DNA of 5,655 nucleotides from Alphaproteobacteria bacterium (GTDB lineage Bacteria; Pseudomonadota; Alphaproteobacteria; Acetobacterales; Acetobacteraceae). Shown here in pieces: positions 1-5,655 of the stretch. Where the stretch lies: assembly GCA_026225015.1 (NCBI GenBank), contig JAMFRY010000200.1, positions 1-5,655 of the forward strand. Direction: 5' to 3'. Made by a program: the position numbers and the translations under genes. The notes beneath the pieces were generated by a model. The model saw only the letters and a list, made by a program, of their open reading frames with translations, searched no databases and had not been told where the DNA came from. Each line of letters starts with the position of its first letter. Position 1 is the stretch's first letter.

Positions 1-446
1 CAAATCGCGGCGATCAGCCCGATCGAGGCCTGCGCGATCATCTTCACCCGTGGCGACACGCCTTTGTGGTTGTTGCGCGACAGCTTGAGGTAATCATCAA
101 CGAAGCCCAGCGCCCCATAACAGAGCGTCACGAACATCACTGCCCAAACATAGAGATTCCGCAGATCCACCCACAGCAGCGTGGAGATCACCAGCGCTGA
201 CAGGATCAGCACACCGCCCATCGTCGGCGTGCCCTTCTTTTCGATCAGATGCCGCTCCGGCCCGTCCAAGCGGATCGGCTGGCCATGGCGCTGCATGGAT
301 TTCAACAACCGGATCAATTTCGGCCCGAGCCAGAAGCTTACCACCAAAGCGGTGAGGCAGGCGCCACCGGCCCGGAAAGTGATGTAGCGGAATAGATTGA
401 AAAAATGGATTTGTCCGGCCAGCGGAAGCAGCAAAGCATAGATCAT
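1..446 (-). CDS. mraY: Phospho-N-acetylmuramoyl-pentapeptide-transferase (MraY), N-terminal part, truncated by window edge
   Basis: MraY is an integral inner-membrane enzyme that transfers phospho-MurNAc-pentapeptide from UDP to undecaprenyl phosphate, giving lipid I. Translating from the ATG at 446-444 gives 148 residues starting MIYALLLPLAGQ, and the frame is still open at base 1. Visible family features are FRYITFRAGGA (residues 19-29), LGPKLIRLLK (40-49), the KKGTPTMGG signature (70-78) and the Asp pair in FVDDYLK (D117-D118), the metal/catalytic pair of this family. Hydrophobic segments lie at about 27-45, 76-92 and 98-115, and another begins near 136. The full family length is about 360 residues, so about 40% is present. 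The start overlaps the murF stop as ATGA, and a GGAAG lies 10 bases upstream, so coupled translation is likely. Nothing in the visible part suggests damage. The identification is firm. Confidence 0.96.
   Translation of the reverse strand, partial: MIYALLLPLAGQIHFFNLFRYITFRAGGACLTALVVSFWLGPKLIRLLKSMQRHGQPIRLDGPERHLIEKKGTPTMGGVLILSALVISTLLWVDLRNLYVWAVMFVTLCYGALGFVDDYLKLSRNNHKGVSPRVKMIAQASIGLIAAI
443..446 (-). promoter_or_regulatory. Overlapping start/stop (ATGA) coupling murF to mraY
   Basis: The mraY ATG and the murF TGA overlap as ATGA, a typical coupling junction within an operon. A GGAAG at 457-461 on the minus strand, 10 bases before the ATG, may serve as the SD site. Confidence 0.8.
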
Positions 447-1798
447 GCGTGCGCCGCTTCCAGAGCGGCCACCACGTCGCGCATGCGGCTGCCATAGCTG
501 CCTTTAACCAGCACCGCATCGCCGGGCCGTAGCGCCGGTTGAACGATCGTCGCCAGCGCTCGGGCATCCGCCGCATAGCCGCCTTGCTTGGACGCAGGCA
601 GCAGGTTGAACAGAAAGCCCATCATCGGACCGCAGGCGAACAGAATATCGGCGCTCGCATCAACCTCCGCCGCCAGGCTCTCATGTTCGCGCCTTTCATC
701 CTCGCCCAGTTCCAGCATATCGCCCAGAACCGCCACATGCCGCCCCGGCTGCAGGCGCAAAACCTCGAGCGCCGCGCGCAGCGAGGCGCCGGAGGCGTTA
801 TAGCTTTCATCGAGGAGAATCGCCGCGCCGCCGCGCATTTCGATCACCTTGCGCATGCCGCGGCCGGCAAAGGGCAGGAAACCATCCAGCGCCGCGGCGG
901 CTTTTTCAATATCCAGCCCCAAAGCCGAGCACGCCGCCAGCGCCGCCATGGCGTTCATCGCCATGTGCCGCCCCGGCGCTGCGAGGTGGAATTCCGCCCT
1001 TGCGCCAGCGATGGCGCCGCGTACATCGCAGCCATCGGCGCTGCTCGCGGCATTCAGCAGCCGGGCCTGCGCAGATTCATTGGCGCCAAAGCCGATGCAT
1101 CTGGCCGCGACCGGCACAAAACTTTTCAGCTGATCGAAAAACGCCGAATCCGCCGGCAGCACGGCAGCGCCGCCCGGTTCCAAACCAAGACATATCGCCG
1201 CCTTCTCCGCGGCAATCGCTTCCAGTGATCCCATCAACCCGATATGCGCGCGCGCGATAGCGGTGATCACCGCAACATGCGGCCGCGCCAGCCGCGCCAG
1301 CGGCGCGATCTCGCCCGGGTGATTCATGCCCAGCTCCAGCACCGCAAATTCCGCGTCGCGCGGCATCCGGGCCAGGGTCAGCGGCACGCCGATATGGTTG
1401 TTGAACGAGGCATCGGCCGCATGAACGCTGCCAAACCCACCCAGCGCCCGCCGCAGCATCTCCTTGCTGGTGGTTTTGCCGACGCTGCCCGTCACGGCAA
1501 TCACCTTGGCTGCGGACCTGCGCCGGGCGAATGCGGCAAGGCCCGTTAGGCCGGCCAGTGTGTCTTCCACCAGCAGAAAATGTCCGTCCAGGCCAAGCTC
1601 ACGCGAAATCATTGCGCCGGCAGCGCCCTTGGCCAGCGCCTCGGCGACATAATCATGACCGTCGCGCTCAGCCGTCAGCGCGACGAACAGATCGCCCGGC
1701 TTGATGGACCGCGTATCGATCGAGATGCCGCTCGCCGCAAACGCATCTGCGTTGCGCGCGCTTAAGGCGGCCTGAAGTTCTTCCCCGGTCCAGAGCAT
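443..1798 (-). CDS. murF: UDP-N-acetylmuramoyl-tripeptide--D-alanyl-D-alanine ligase (MurF)
   Basis: MurF is the cytoplasmic ATP-dependent ligase that adds D-Ala-D-Ala to UDP-MurNAc-tripeptide, the last soluble precursor step before MraY. The 451-residue product is of normal family length. The N-terminal substrate domain holds ISIDTRSIKPGDLFVAL (25-41). The central ATPase domain has the P-loop VTGSVGKTT (102-110), SFNNHIGVP (131-139) and LELGMNHPGEI (155-165). The C-terminal ligase domain has AGRGMR (311-316), LLDESYNAS (328-336), VLGDMLELG (357-365) and VKGSYGSRM (431-439). The segment AHIGLMGSLEAIAAEKAAI (184-202) differs from the AHLE-F-G-S...AKAEIF form I remember for many MurF proteins, though the Lys (K199) is kept. 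The start ATG shares one base with the murE stop (TGATG), and the end overlaps mraY by 4 bases. Those junctions fix both ends. SD complementarity before the start is weak, as expected for a coupled gene. Confidence 0.97.
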   Translation of the reverse strand: MLWTGEELQAALSARNADAFAASGISIDTRSIKPGDLFVALTAERDGHDYVAEALAKGAAGAMISRELGLDGHFLLVEDTLAGLTGLAAFARRRSAAKVIAVTGSVGKTTSKEMLRRALGGFGSVHAADASFNNHIGVPLTLARMPRDAEFAVLELGMNHPGEIAPLARLARPHVAVITAIARAHIGLMGSLEAIAAEKAAICLGLEPGGAAVLPADSAFFDQLKSFVPVAARCIGFGANESAQARLLNAASSADGCDVRGAIAGARAEFHLAAPGRHMAMNAMAALAACSALGLDIEKAAAALDGFLPFAGRGMRKVIEMRGGAAILLDESYNASGASLRAALEVLRLQPGRHVAVLGDMLELGEDERREHESLAAEVDASADILFACGPMMGFLFNLLPASKQGGYAADARALATIVQPALRPGDAVLVKGSYGSRMRDVVAALEAAHA

Positions 1799-1800
1799 CA
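1796..1800 (-). promoter_or_regulatory. Overlapping stop/start (TGATG) coupling murE to murF
   Basis: The murE stop TGA and the murF start ATG share one base. No strong SD precedes the ATG (the nearest purine-rich piece is TAGG), which fits termination-reinitiation by the ribosome leaving murE. Confidence 0.75.
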
Positions 1801-3195
1801 GCCTAGATCAATCAAGGATGGGCCAATCAGGGAACGGATCACCGCGGCGTCGTCAAAGGGCACGATTTCGCCGCCGATGATCTGCCCCTGCTCATGGCCC
1901 TTGCCGGCAACCACCAGCACATCGCCAGGTTCCAGCATGTTCAGCCCGGCGGCGATGGCCTGCTCGCGGTCGCCAATTTCAGTTGCGTTCGGGCAGGCTG
2001 CCATGATTTCTGCGCGAATCGCGGCTGGCGCCTCGCTGCGCGGGTTATCGTCGGTCACGATCACCCTATCCGCAAAAACCGCCGCCGCCGCGCCCATCAA
2101 GGGCCGCTTGCCGCGATCGCGGTCGCCGCCGGCGCCGAACACGATCACCAATTTGCCGGTTGCGTGCGGCCGTAACGCTGTCAACACCCGGCCGATCGCA
2201 TCCGGCGTATGGGCGTAATCGACATAAGCGGCGGCCCCGTTTGGCAGCACCGCCGCACATTCGAGCCGGCCGCGCACGAATTTCAGCTCCGGCGCCAGTT
2301 GCAGCGCATCGCGCACCCCGACAGCCTCGGCCAGAGCAGCCGCCAGCAGCACGTTATCGGCCTGAAAGCGGCCCGGCAGGTTGAGTAAAATTTGCTCCCG
2401 CCTGCCGGCAAAATTGACTTCAATCTCCTGCCCGGCGGGCAGTTTCCGGCAGGAAGCCACGCCAACCAGCAGCAAATCGAGCCCGCGCCGCACCGCAATA
2501 CCGGAGAGCTGTTTCAGCGTCTCCTTGTCCATATCGGCCATGGCCACGGCCGGGGCGCCGGCGGGCAGCAGTTTTTCGAACAGCCGCAATTTTGCCGCCC
2601 GATAGGCCTCGATGCTGCCATGGTAGTCCAGATGATCGCGCGTCACGTTGCTGATGCCGGCGGCGCGGAAATTCAGCCCATCCAGCCGGTTCTGCGCGAT
2701 CCCGTGCGAGGAGGCTTCCAACGCGGCATGGGTGATGCCCTGATCGGCCAGCGCGTGCAGCGTATTGGCGAGCGTTACCGGGTCGGGCGTGGTCAGCGAC
2801 TCGGTTGCCGCCACGCCCTGCGCGATCACGCCCAACGTGCCAAGCGATGCCGCCTGCCGCCCGGAGAGCAAAAAAATCTGCCGCAAAAAATCCACCGTGC
2901 TGGTCTTGCCGTTGGTGCCGGTCACCGCGACCAGAACCTCCGGCATGCGGCCCGCCAACTGCGCGGCGATTTTCGCCAGCCGCATTCGGGGGGCCGGGTC
3001 TACCAGCAATGGCAAAGGCGGCACGCCGGGCGGCCATTGCGTACCCTCCGGCGCGAGCACCGCAACCGCGCCGCGCGCCACCGCATCGGCGATGAACTGC
3101 CGGCCATCCATTTTGGCCCCAGGCAAGGCCGCGAACATGAATCCGGGCCGCACCGCCCGGCTATCCGCCGTGATCCCTCGCACATCCACGCCCAT
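1798..3195 (-). CDS. murE: UDP-N-acetylmuramoyl-L-alanyl-D-glutamate--2,6-diaminopimelate ligase (MurE)
   Basis: MurE is the cytoplasmic ligase that adds the third stem-peptide residue to UDP-MurNAc-L-Ala-D-Glu using ATP. With the ATG at 3195 it is 465 residues. Motifs in order: GITADSRAVRPG (7-18), P-loop VTGTNGKTST (91-100), TTPDP (135-139), EASSHG (160-165), NVTRDHLDYHG (183-193), the Lys expected to be carbamylated in YRAAKLRLF (K202), YAHTPDA (327-333), GAGGDRDRGKR (354-364), DDNPR (382-386) and GKGHE (431-435). The DNPR motif is typical of enzymes that select meso-diaminopimelate, so the DAP type is inferred. The frame is open upstream to a GTG at 3459, but that stretch lies inside the ftsI 3' end and shows no MurE-like sequence. 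The 3195 ATG follows the ftsI stop by 4 bases and has GGAG 10 bases upstream. A TTG at 3213 is an alternative. The N-terminus is shorter than in many homologues. Confidence 0.95.
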   Translation of the reverse strand: MGVDVRGITADSRAVRPGFMFAALPGAKMDGRQFIADAVARGAVAVLAPEGTQWPPGVPPLPLLVDPAPRMRLAKIAAQLAGRMPEVLVAVTGTNGKTSTVDFLRQIFLLSGRQAASLGTLGVIAQGVAATESLTTPDPVTLANTLHALADQGITHAALEASSHGIAQNRLDGLNFRAAGISNVTRDHLDYHGSIEAYRAAKLRLFEKLLPAGAPAVAMADMDKETLKQLSGIAVRRGLDLLLVGVASCRKLPAGQEIEVNFAGRREQILLNLPGRFQADNVLLAAALAEAVGVRDALQLAPELKFVRGRLECAAVLPNGAAAYVDYAHTPDAIGRVLTALRPHATGKLVIVFGAGGDRDRGKRPLMGAAAAVFADRVIVTDDNPRSEAPAAIRAEIMAACPNATEIGDREQAIAAGLNMLEPGDVLVVAGKGHEQGQIIGGEIVPFDDAAVIRSLIGPSLIDLG

Positions 3196-3199
3196 CAGC

Positions 3200-5248
3200 T
3201 CATCGCTCCGCAAGCTCTTCGCCCGTGCCGCTGCCGGCTGCGCCCCTATTTTGGGTAACGTGCCGCAGAGTCCCTTGGGACAAGGTTGGATAGACCGGCT
3301 CTCCATTACGTCCAGGCGTCGCATGCAAGGCCGAAAGCAGGGCATCCGCTCCTGACTGCCGGGCGGCCGAGGCATGGGGCGGTTTCTCTCCCAACAGCTC
3401 GTATGCGAACATATTGGCGCCTGGCGGCAGCGGCCGCGTCGGCCCAAGGGCGATAACACCCGGCGGCGGGGTCGGATTCATCGGCACGGTCAGCGAAGCT
3501 TCCATCGCCGCCAGGGTATCGCCGGCCGCCGGCAGCACGCCCAGCATCGGCCCGATCCGCGCGATGATCCGCCCCACCGTGGGGGCCGCGATAAAGCCGC
3601 CTGTGGTGAATCCATAGGTCGTGGCATCCGCCTTCGGCTGCAGCACCAATACGTAGATCACATATTGCGGGTCGTTCATCGGGAACGCCGCCATGAAGGA
3701 AGCGTTGTTGGTATGCTTCAAATAACCACCGCGCGGTCCCACCACCTGGGCGGTGCCGGTCTTGCCGCCCACCACATAGCCGGGAACCGCCGCCTTGGTG
3801 CCGGTGCCCGAAAGCACCACGCCGGTCATCAATTTGCGCATCATATCCGAAGTCGGCCCCGCCATCACGCGCCGGCCTTGCGGCTGCGGACCGTCCGGGT
3901 CAACTGCCAGCAAGGTCGGGTCATATCTGACGCCGCCATTCACGATTGGCAGCACCGCGGTCACCAGATGCAGCGGAGTCACCGCGATGCCGTTTCCGAA
4001 CGCCACGGTCATGGTGGTCGAAAGCCCCCAATCGCGCAGGTTCTGGTATTGCGGCGCCGCCGCTTCCGGGAGCTGCACGGGCAGTTTTTTGAAAAACCCC
4101 TGTTTGGCGAACCATGCCTGTTCGGTTTTTGGCCCCAAAATGGTGGCGATCCGCGAGGCGCCGATATTCGACGACACGTTAAGTATCTGCGGCACTGCCA
4201 TCCACGTATGTACGGGCTCGAAATCGGTGATGGTGAAGCGGCCGACATGCAGCGGGTGGCTGGTATCGAAGCTGTCCCAGTAATGGATCATCCCGGAATC
4301 CAGCGCCATCGAGATGGTTTGCAGTTTGAACACGCTGCCCGGCTCATAATCGCCGGTGACGCAGCGGTTGAAGCGGGCATCGGCCGGAGCGCTGCCCAGA
4401 TCGGCGGCGTCGTAATCCGGCAGGCTCACCATGGCCAGGATTTCGCCGGTATGCGCGTTCATCACAATGGCGCAGCCGCCCGGCGAGCGGAACTCCTTCA
4501 CCGCCGAAGCCAGCTCATCATGCACGATCCCCTCGATGCCGATATCGACGGATAATTTCAGCGGCGCGGTGTCCGAAGTCAGGCGTTGGTTGAAATATTT
4601 TTCCACGCCGGCGATACCGTTGCCGCCCACGGTGATGCCGCCCAATATATGGGCCGCCAGATCGGCCTCCGGGTAATGCCGTTTCTCGGAACTCTCGAAA
4701 TACACGCCGGGAATGCCAAGCTGGTTTACCGCCAACTCCTCATCCGGCATCAATTTGCGGTCGAGATAAACAAAATCCTTGCCCGATTCGAGTTTTTTTG
4801 CGGTCGCCGCCACATCCAGCCCCGGCAGCACGCGCCCCAGCTCAAAAGCGGCGGCACGCGGATCGACGACTTGCCTGGGGTCTGCATAAAGTTGCGCGCT
4901 GGGCAGCGAGACGGCGAGGATCGTGCCATTGCGATCGGTGATATCTGCGCGGCCGGGCGGCGGCGGCGTGACATCCAGCACCGGCTGCATGGCGTTCAAC
5001 ACCGCCTGGGTGGGCAGAACCGGCCGGATGATGGTGGCGAAGGTCAGCCTGCCGGCCAGCACGATGAACAATACGCCGAACAGACAGGCGCAGAGAACCA
5101 GGCGTTCGCGGGCCTTCTCGATCACCGCCCGGCGCATGAGGTCCGGAGATGTGATCCGCACATGCTCCATCCGCGGCACCGCGTCGCGATCGGGGGCGCC
5201 GAAGCGGCGGGAGGGCGGTGGCGGGTCCGGGCGCAGAGTCAGGGTCAA
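3200..5248 (-). CDS. ftsI: Septal peptidoglycan transpeptidase FtsI (PBP3, class B penicillin-binding protein)
   Basis: FtsI is the divisome D,D-transpeptidase that cross-links septal peptidoglycan on the outer face of the inner membrane. The 682-residue product has a basic, Pro-rich cytoplasmic N-terminus (1-49), one membrane anchor (about 50-66, with CACLFGVLFIVLAG), a PBP dimerisation region opening at GRADITDRNGTILA (99-112), and a transpeptidase domain from about 257 to 565. All three penicillin-binding motifs are present: SVFK (305-308, catalytic S305), SSN (359-361) and KTGT (496-499). After about 574 comes a roughly 108-residue tail rich in Pro, Ala and Gly. Known FtsI proteins are often 570-600 residues, so the extra length is mostly this tail. 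The assigned start is TTG at 5248, overlapping the upstream stop as TTGA. ATG at 5170 (residue 27) is the alternative and would leave the anchor intact. The enzyme identity is firm, the exact start is not. Confidence 0.95.
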   Translation of the reverse strand: MTLTLRPDPPPPSRRFGAPDRDAVPRMEHVRITSPDLMRRAVIEKARERLVLCACLFGVLFIVLAGRLTFATIIRPVLPTQAVLNAMQPVLDVTPPPPGRADITDRNGTILAVSLPSAQLYADPRQVVDPRAAAFELGRVLPGLDVAATAKKLESGKDFVYLDRKLMPDEELAVNQLGIPGVYFESSEKRHYPEADLAAHILGGITVGGNGIAGVEKYFNQRLTSDTAPLKLSVDIGIEGIVHDELASAVKEFRSPGGCAIVMNAHTGEILAMVSLPDYDAADLGSAPADARFNRCVTGDYEPGSVFKLQTISMALDSGMIHYWDSFDTSHPLHVGRFTITDFEPVHTWMAVPQILNVSSNIGASRIATILGPKTEQAWFAKQGFFKKLPVQLPEAAAPQYQNLRDWGLSTTMTVAFGNGIAVTPLHLVTAVLPIVNGGVRYDPTLLAVDPDGPQPQGRRVMAGPTSDMMRKLMTGVVLSGTGTKAAVPGYVVGGKTGTAQVVGPRGGYLKHTNNASFMAAFPMNDPQYVIYVLVLQPKADATTYGFTTGGFIAAPTVGRIIARIGPMLGVLPAAGDTLAAMEASLTVPMNPTPPPGVIALGPTRPLPPGANMFAYELLGEKPPHASAARQSGADALLSALHATPGRNGEPVYPTLSQGTLRHVTQNRGAAGSGTGEELAER
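3206..3209 (-). promoter_or_regulatory. Ribosome binding site for murE (GGAG)
   Basis: A GGAG on the minus strand lies 10 bases before the ATG at 3195-3193 and inside the last codons of ftsI. It is what decides between this start and the in-frame TTG at 3213 or the GTG at 3459. The TTG has a GAAGAG only one base upstream, too close to serve it. The assignment is by pattern and spacing only. Confidence 0.6.
5245..5248 (-). promoter_or_regulatory. Overlapping stop/start (TTGA) coupling the ftsL-position gene to ftsI
   Basis: On the minus strand the TTG start codon of ftsI and the TGA stop of the upstream gene share two bases within TTGA. A recognisable SD is poor here (only a GCAGAG close to the start), so ftsI initiation probably depends on ribosomes finishing the upstream gene. 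This is inferred from the geometry. It would not apply if the ATG at 5170 is the real start. Confidence 0.55.
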
Positions 5249-5655
5249 TTGCTCTGCCCGCTCAGTGGTTGCGGCGGCGGTAGATCGGCCGCCATACCCA
5301 GGGCCGAGCCGGAATTATCCGCGCTCACCGGGGTTGCCGCGGGATGATATTGCAGCATCGGGGCCGACACCTGCACCGGCAAAGCCCGATCATTCGGCAC
5401 GCTGTATGCCGGCGCTCCGGCGGCCAAGCTGGAATGGTTCACCCGCCGCGCCGTGCGGACTGTGAAGCGTTTTGGGAATAATTTGGGTTCCTGGACAGCG
5501 GGCGCGGTGCTGACGGTAGCCACGTTCACCGGAGCCTGCGGCGGCGGTAAAGGCAAAGCTGGTAAAGGCAAAACCCTGGCGCCGTCAGAGCCCGGTTGGA
5601 CCGCAATAGGCTGGGCCGCATTCGGCTGGGCCAGATTCGGCTGGGCCGCCGATAC
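5245..5655 (-). CDS. C-terminal part of a Pro/Ala-rich protein in the ftsL position; 5' end beyond the window
   Basis: The frame is open from the right window edge (base 5655) to a TGA at 5247-5245, giving 136 visible residues. A TTG at 5571 could be read as a start, but the same composition continues upstream without a break, so the gene very probably begins outside the window. The visible part is low in complexity: about 24 prolines, no Cys or Trp, an AAQPN/LAQPN/AAQPI repeat at its beginning, then LPLPALPLPPP, a short basic patch (FPKRFTVRTARRVN) and a final PPPQPLSGQSN. There is no membrane segment here. In dcw clusters the gene just before ftsI is normally ftsL, which encodes a small bitopic divisome protein with a periplasmic C-terminus. 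The ftsL call is therefore by position and coupling to ftsI only. The FtsL membrane segment and coiled coil would lie in the missing part. No conserved domain is recognisable in this tail. Confidence 0.6.
   Translation of the reverse strand, partial: VSAAQPNLAQPNAAQPIAVQPGSDGARVLPLPALPLPPPQAPVNVATVSTAPAVQEPKLFPKRFTVRTARRVNHSSLAAGAPAYSVPNDRALPVQVSAPMLQYHPAATPVSADNSGSALGMAADLPPPQPLSGQSN
5546..5572 (-). repeat. 12-bp direct repeat (ggtaaaggcaaa) with 15-bp period
   Basis: The plus-strand string ggtaaaggcaaa occurs at 5546-5557 and again exactly at 5561-5572, separated by three bases. It encodes the two Leu-Pro-Leu-Pro segments of LPLPALPLPPP in the ftsL-position protein. Its period matches the neighbouring 15-bp array, but the unit sequence is different, so the two arrays are not copies of each other. 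Confidence 0.75.
5593..5652 (-). repeat. 15-bp tandem repeat, about four degenerate units, in frame in the ftsL-position gene
   Basis: On the plus strand, units of 15 bases start at 5593, 5608, 5623 and 5638. The central ones read aggctgggccgcatt and cggctgggccagatt, and the outer ones are more diverged (5593-5607 matches the next unit at about 11 of 15 positions). On the coding strand each unit encodes five residues of the form A-x-Q-P-N or similar, giving AAQPN, LAQPN, AAQPI and AVQPG. The unit length is a multiple of three, so copy-number change would not break the frame. The array may continue past the right edge. Confidence 0.8.

Noticed and set aside
97..576. Minus-strand open frame of 159 codons across the murF/mraY junction
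   Set aside because: It is out of frame with both murF and mraY, whose conserved motifs are unmistakable in the other frames.
539..1228. Plus-strand open frame (229 codons) opposite murF
   Set aside because: Same reason: antisense to an intact murF, biased composition, no independent support.
2392..3258. Plus-strand open frame (288 codons) opposite murE
   Set aside because: It is antisense to conserved MurE motifs, Arg/His/Gln-rich, with no recognisable domain. It is a composition artefact.
3196..3459. 88-codon upstream extension of the murE frame to a GTG at 3459
   Set aside because: It overlaps the ftsI 3' end, has no MurE-like sequence, and a well-spaced GGAG points to the ATG at 3195.
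3374..4555. Long plus-strand open frame (393 codons) opposite ftsI
   Set aside because: It lies antisense to a gene with all its catalytic motifs. Its translation is rich in Arg, His and Gly with no recognisable domain, as expected opposite GC-rich codons.
4586..5465. Plus-strand open frames (253 and 180 codons) across the start of ftsI
   Set aside because: Both are antisense to the ftsI N-terminal half and the upstream tail, with Arg/Gly-rich translations and no domain.
5569..5571. TTG at 5571 as the start of a 108-residue protein before ftsI
   Set aside because: The frame and its Pro/Ala-rich composition continue unbroken to the window edge, so the visible part is better read as the end of a longer gene.
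1..5655. An undescribed defence, mobile or regulatory system
   Set aside because: The window is fully accounted for by a conserved dcw gene block. No integrase, transposase, CRISPR, toxin-like gene or unexplained gap is present.

Overview
The window is a piece of a division and cell wall (dcw) gene cluster, read entirely on the minus strand. In transcription order (right to left) it holds the 3' end of a Pro/Ala-rich ORF in the position of ftsL, then complete ftsI (pbpB), murE and murF, and the 5' third of mraY, which runs off the left edge. This is the canonical ftsL-ftsI-murE-murF-mraY order. The DNA is GC-rich with strong third-position G/C. The MraY and MurE/MurF sequences look alphaproteobacterial. 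My best guess is an Acetobacteraceae-like alphaproteobacterium, but that is an impression from protein style, not a tested placement.

Layout: 5655-5245 is the C-terminal 136 residues of the ftsL-position protein, low in complexity and carrying in-frame 15-bp repeats. 5248-3200 is FtsI, a class B penicillin-binding protein with intact SxxK, SxN and KTGT motifs and a long C-terminal tail. 3195-1798 is MurE, the DAP-type UDP-MurNAc-tripeptide ligase. 1798-443 is MurF, the D-Ala-D-Ala adding enzyme. 446-1 is the start of MraY, which makes lipid I. There is no intergenic stretch longer than 4 bases, and I see no promoter, terminator, RNA gene, mobile element or CRISPR array.

The genes form one pathway. 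MurE and MurF finish the UDP-MurNAc-pentapeptide in the cytoplasm. MraY transfers it to undecaprenyl phosphate at the membrane. FtsI cross-links the resulting peptidoglycan at the septum, with the ftsL-position protein as its likely divisome partner. All junctions overlap or nearly overlap (TTGA, a 4-base gap, TGATG, ATGA), so the genes are almost certainly one translationally coupled transcript whose promoter lies outside the window.

I looked for an undescribed system and did not find one. What deserves a second look is modest: Pro-rich tails on both division proteins, a TTG start for ftsI, a short MurE N-terminus and some variant MurF motifs.
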